Positions 6,033 through 7,863 of a stretch of DNA of 7,863 nucleotides are shown here, one piece after another. A program made the position numbers and the translations under genes. Below the pieces are notes generated by a model, which worked only from the letters and a program-made list of their open reading frames with translations, was not told the origin of the DNA and made no database searches. Every line of letters begins with the position of its first letter. The stretch's first letter is position 1. The DNA lies in the NCBI GenBank assembly GCA_003354055.1, contig PIVQ01000316.1, positions 1-7,863 of the forward strand, in the 5' to 3' direction. The stretch comes from Desulfobacteraceae bacterium. GTDB lineage: Bacteria > Desulfobacterota > Desulfobacteria > Desulfobacterales > Desulfobacteraceae.

Positions 6033-6683
6033 ATGAAAAAATGGCAATGTACCGTATGTAAATATATTCACAAAGATGACGAGCCACCTGAGCAATGCCC
6101 TGTGTGCGGGGTGCCTGCTGAAAAATTCAACCTTCTGGAAGAAATTACCGAAGAAACAGTGGCTGCCAAGCCGGCAGTAAAAGAAGTAGCTGTAGAGACA
6201 GAACCTGTTCTACCTACAGCACGGCCTGAAGTGCCGCCGAAGCCCAAAACGCCTTATGAAAAGATCATCCATTTCCTGCTCAAATACCATGCCCATCCGG
6301 TATCGGTGCACATGCCCAACGGGATTTTACCGGCAGCAGTGATTCTGTTTATCCTGGCCTGGCTATCTGGCTCCAGTCTCTTTGTAAAGGCCGGTTTCAT
6401 CAACCTGGTCTTCGTTATCCTTGCCCTGCCCCTGGTTTTGTTCTCAGGGATTATGGAATGGCGGGCAAAATACAATCAGGGCCTGACCACTCTCTTTAAG
6501 ATCAAGATCCTGGCAGCCACCCTGACGACCACGGCATGTATCATTTCCGTTACCTGGTACATAATAGATCCCCAGGTTCTGGCCTCATCCAAGGCCTGGA
6601 TCTATATTCTCCTGAATGTGACCATGCTGGCATCTGCCAGTACGGCAGGGTACATTGGCGGGAAACTGGTATTCAAGGATTAG
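6033..6683 (+). CDS. Rubredoxin-like domain fused to DUF2231-type membrane domain
   Basis: Encodes 216 residues in three parts. Residues 1-33 are a rubrerythrin-type rubredoxin module with C6-T-V-C9 and C22-P-V-C25-G, enough to bind one iron. Residues 38-75 are a Pro/Glu/Ala-rich linker. Residues 76-216 resemble the DUF2231 membrane family, starting with a histidine-rich H80...H86-A-H88-P-V-S-V-H93-M-P-N-G and then about four hydrophobic segments (roughly 97-113, 119-140, 155-177 and 187-208). No signal peptide precedes the rubredoxin part, so it should lie in the cytoplasm. A redox role at the membrane is plausible, and the histidines could bind haem, but no function is established by the sequence. 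TGAGGA precedes the ATG by six bases. It is the last gene of the plus-strand group, ending 19 bases before the terminator hairpin. Confidence 0.82.
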   Translation: MKKWQCTVCKYIHKDDEPPEQCPVCGVPAEKFNLLEEITEETVAAKPAVKEVAVETEPVLPTARPEVPPKPKTPYEKIIHFLLKYHAHPVSVHMPNGILPAAVILFILAWLSGSSLFVKAGFINLVFVILALPLVLFSGIMEWRAKYNQGLTTLFKIKILAATLTTTACIISVTWYIIDPQVLASSKAWIYILLNVTMLASASTAGYIGGKLVFKD

Positions 6684-6702
6684 TTTTTTAAAGTATATCT
6701 GA

Positions 6703-6749
6703 AACAATAAGGCCCTACCGGAATCGAATTCCGGTAGGGCCTTATTGTT
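6703..6749. terminator. Perfect 22-bp hairpin, bidirectional terminator between convergent genes
   Basis: The arms 6703-6724 and 6728-6749 are perfectly complementary, with a three-base loop (CGA). The stem is GC-rich at its centre (GGCCCTACCGG) and flanked by AACAATAA/TTATTGTT, so each transcript ends the stem in a T-rich arm. It lies 19 bases after the stop of the membrane-protein gene and 20 bases after the exonuclease III stop, the expected place for a terminator serving both strands. Confidence 0.88.
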
Positions 6750-6769
6750 ATCGTTGAACCGCTCTGGAA

Positions 6770-7561
6770 TTAGATTTCAATCACAATACCCACCGGGCAG
6801 TGATCTGACCCGAATATATCATTGTCGATAAAGGCCTCTTTGACCACGCCTGCATCAATGAGATCCCGGGTCACAAAGAAATAGTCGATGCGCCATCCGG
6901 CATTGTTCTTCCTGGCATTGAACCTGTAGGACCACCAGGAGTATTTGACCTCATCCGGATGAAAATGACGGAAGGTATCCACATACCCCATATCCGTCAT
7001 CCGGTCCAGAACATCCCGTTCAATGCGTAAAAAACCGGACCGCTTTGAGTTGGGCTTTGGATTTTTCAGATCGATGTCATTGTGGGCCGTATTAAAATCC
7101 CCTGTGATAATCAGGCTTTTTCCCTGATCCCTCAACTCCTGTGCATAATCCAGAAACCAGTCGTAGAAGTCCAGTTTGTAGGCAAGCCGCTCATCACTCA
7201 TCTGGCCGTTGGGAAAGTAGATGTTAAACAGGGAAAACCTGTCATAATCCATCTGAATCACCCTGCCCTCTCCGTCATACTCAGGCCTGCCGAAGTCGGT
7301 TAAGACCTTTTCAGGGATCGGTTTTGAATAGGCCACCGTTCCACTGTACCCCTTTTTCACTGTTGAATAGGCCCAGAAATCCTTATAGGGGGCAAACTCA
7401 GTCATAGCCTTGGTACGCTGGTCTTCCTGGAGTTTTGTTTCCTGGAGCATGAGAATATCCGGGTCCAGGGTTTTGACGGAGTCAAAAAAATCCTTTTTCA
7501 GTACAGCCCTCAGGCCGTTGACATTCCATGAGATTAATATGAGTTCTGTTTTTTCTGTCAT
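6770..7561 (-). CDS. xth: Exodeoxyribonuclease III / AP endonuclease
   Basis: Encodes 263 residues, the standard length for a complete ExoIII/ExoA/APE1-family enzyme of base-excision repair. It cleaves the backbone 5' of abasic sites and can act as a 3'-5' exonuclease or phosphatase. Conserved residues are present: N13 (S-W-N-V-N-G-L-R-A), E41 (L-Q-E-T-K), Y115 (N-I-Y-F-P-N-G), D155 and N157 (G-D-F-N-T-A-H), D226 (G-W-R-I-D-Y-F) and D253-H254 (G-S-D-H-C-P-V). The S-W-W-S-Y-R...A-R-x-x-N-x-G-W segment (208-223) places it nearer the ExoA/APE1 branch than E. coli Xth. The ribosome binding site is weak (CAGGT about nine bases upstream). It follows the acyl-CoA synthetase gene on the same strand after 113 bases and shows no functional link to the redox genes. 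Confidence 0.95.
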   Translation of the reverse strand: MTEKTELILISWNVNGLRAVLKKDFFDSVKTLDPDILMLQETKLQEDQRTKAMTEFAPYKDFWAYSTVKKGYSGTVAYSKPIPEKVLTDFGRPEYDGEGRVIQMDYDRFSLFNIYFPNGQMSDERLAYKLDFYDWFLDYAQELRDQGKSLIITGDFNTAHNDIDLKNPKPNSKRSGFLRIERDVLDRMTDMGYVDTFRHFHPDEVKYSWWSYRFNARKNNAGWRIDYFFVTRDLIDAGVVKEAFIDNDIFGSDHCPVGIVIEI

Positions 7562-7615
7562 ATTATATACCTGCTGTCGTAAAATTCTTATGGGGTAAGG
7601 ATCGGCTCCAAAATT

Positions 7616-7680
7616 ACTTGATCTTTTGTTTTCAAAATACCCTGTCTTTTAAGGGGTTTTGGAAATAATTTAGATCAAGT
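7616..7680. repeat. Imperfect inverted repeat / possible terminator between acyl-CoA synthetase and exonuclease III genes
   Basis: Outer arms ACTTGATC (7616-7623) and GATCAAGT (7673-7680) are perfectly complementary. An inner stem pairs TTTCAAAA (7630-7637) plus CCCT (7640-7643) with AGGG (7652-7655) plus TTTTGGAAA (7657-7665), with small bulges and an eight-base loop. The outer arm includes the TGA stop (7677-7675) of the synthetase gene. It may act as a weak terminator or mRNA-end structure. No clear T-tract follows, so the role is uncertain. The rest of the 7562-7674 gap must hold any xth promoter, but I cannot place one. Confidence 0.45.
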
Positions 7681-7863
7681 TATTTTGTAACGATTCCTAA
7701 GCATGATCCTGGCATCAGCCACCGTGCATTTATCAGCACTGCAAATCACCGGGTTCAGGTCCATGGATTCAAAATCCTCTTCCAATGCCATGGACAGATG
7801 CGAAAACCGGACCACCATGTCGGTGAGGGCAGACATATTTACGCCGGGCCTGCCCCGGAATCC
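7675..7863 (-). CDS. Acyl-CoA synthetase (NDP-forming, ATP-grasp), C-terminal fragment cut by window edge
   Basis: The last 62 codons of a minus-strand gene, whose 5' part lies beyond the right edge. The fragment begins G-F-R-G-R-P-G-V-N, continues through L-T-D-M-V-V-R-F-S-H-L, then M-D-L-N-P-V-I and A-D-A-R-I-M-L, and ends at TGA. This order matches the C-terminal end of the ATP-grasp domain of ADP-forming acetate/acyl-CoA synthetases and related Pat-like proteins. Such enzymes interconvert acyl-CoA, ADP and phosphate with the free acid, CoA and ATP, giving substrate-level ATP in anaerobes. Whether the CoA-binding domains or an acetyltransferase domain are present upstream cannot be seen. 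The fragment is intact to its stop, so the truncation is only the window boundary. Confidence 0.85.
   Translation of the reverse strand, partial: GFRGRPGVNMSALTDMVVRFSHLSMALEEDFESMDLNPVICSADKCTVADARIMLRNRYKIT

Noticed and set aside
7616..7680. FNR/CRP-type operator from the TTGATC...GATCAA arms
   Set aside because: FNR-type sites have half-sites about four bases apart; these arms are separated by about 49 bases.
1..7863. CRISPR array, tRNA, rRNA, insertion sequence or riboswitch
   Set aside because: No repeated spacer structure, cloverleaf, transposase or recognisable aptamer was found on either strand by reading.

Overview
The window looks like chromosomal DNA from an anaerobic, sulfate-reducer-like bacterium, most plausibly a Desulfobacterota (Desulfobacteraceae-type) organism. 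The basis is the gene set: a two-subunit 2-oxoacid:ferredoxin oxidoreductase, a ferredoxin:thioredoxin reductase catalytic chain, a rubredoxin-like domain, an ADP-forming acyl-CoA synthetase and a si-type citrate synthase. This taxonomic call is inference; no rRNA or other marker is present. I see no mobile element, tRNA, rRNA or CRISPR array.

Layout. Positions 1-3893 are one tightly packed minus-strand group. In transcription order it holds the alpha subunit of a 2-oxoacid:acceptor oxidoreductase (gamma-alpha fusion, 3893-2178), its TPP-binding beta subunit (2165-1311), a short flavodoxin (1255-821), a zinc-finger thioredoxin of the Trx2 type (810-367) and the start of a probable phosphotransferase that runs off the left edge (383-1). 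A 298-base non-coding gap (3894-4191) separates this group from a divergent plus-strand group. That group holds a glutaredoxin-like protein (4192-4458), a ferredoxin:thioredoxin reductase catalytic chain overlapping it by 11 bases (4448-4777), citrate synthase (4826-6010) and a membrane protein with an N-terminal rubredoxin-like domain and a DUF2231-like C-terminal part (6033-6683). A perfect 22-bp hairpin (6703-6749) lies between this group and a convergent exonuclease III gene (7561-6770). At the right edge is the C-terminal 62 residues of an ATP-grasp acyl-CoA synthetase (7863-7675), followed by an imperfect AT-rich hairpin.

How the genes may work together (inference). The oxidoreductase releases low-potential electrons while decarboxylating a 2-oxoacid, probably 2-oxoglutarate or a related TCA-linked acid. 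Flavodoxin or ferredoxin can carry them. The ferredoxin:thioredoxin reductase can pass such electrons to dithiol proteins, and both a glutaredoxin-like and a thioredoxin candidate are encoded alongside. Citrate synthase ties the same locus to the TCA cycle. The locus therefore reads as central carbon oxidation coupled to a thiol-redox relay. The most notable details are a Phe at the usual His position of the reductase Cys-His-Cys motif, a missing third cluster cysteine in the oxidoreductase beta subunit, and the rubredoxin/membrane-domain fusion.
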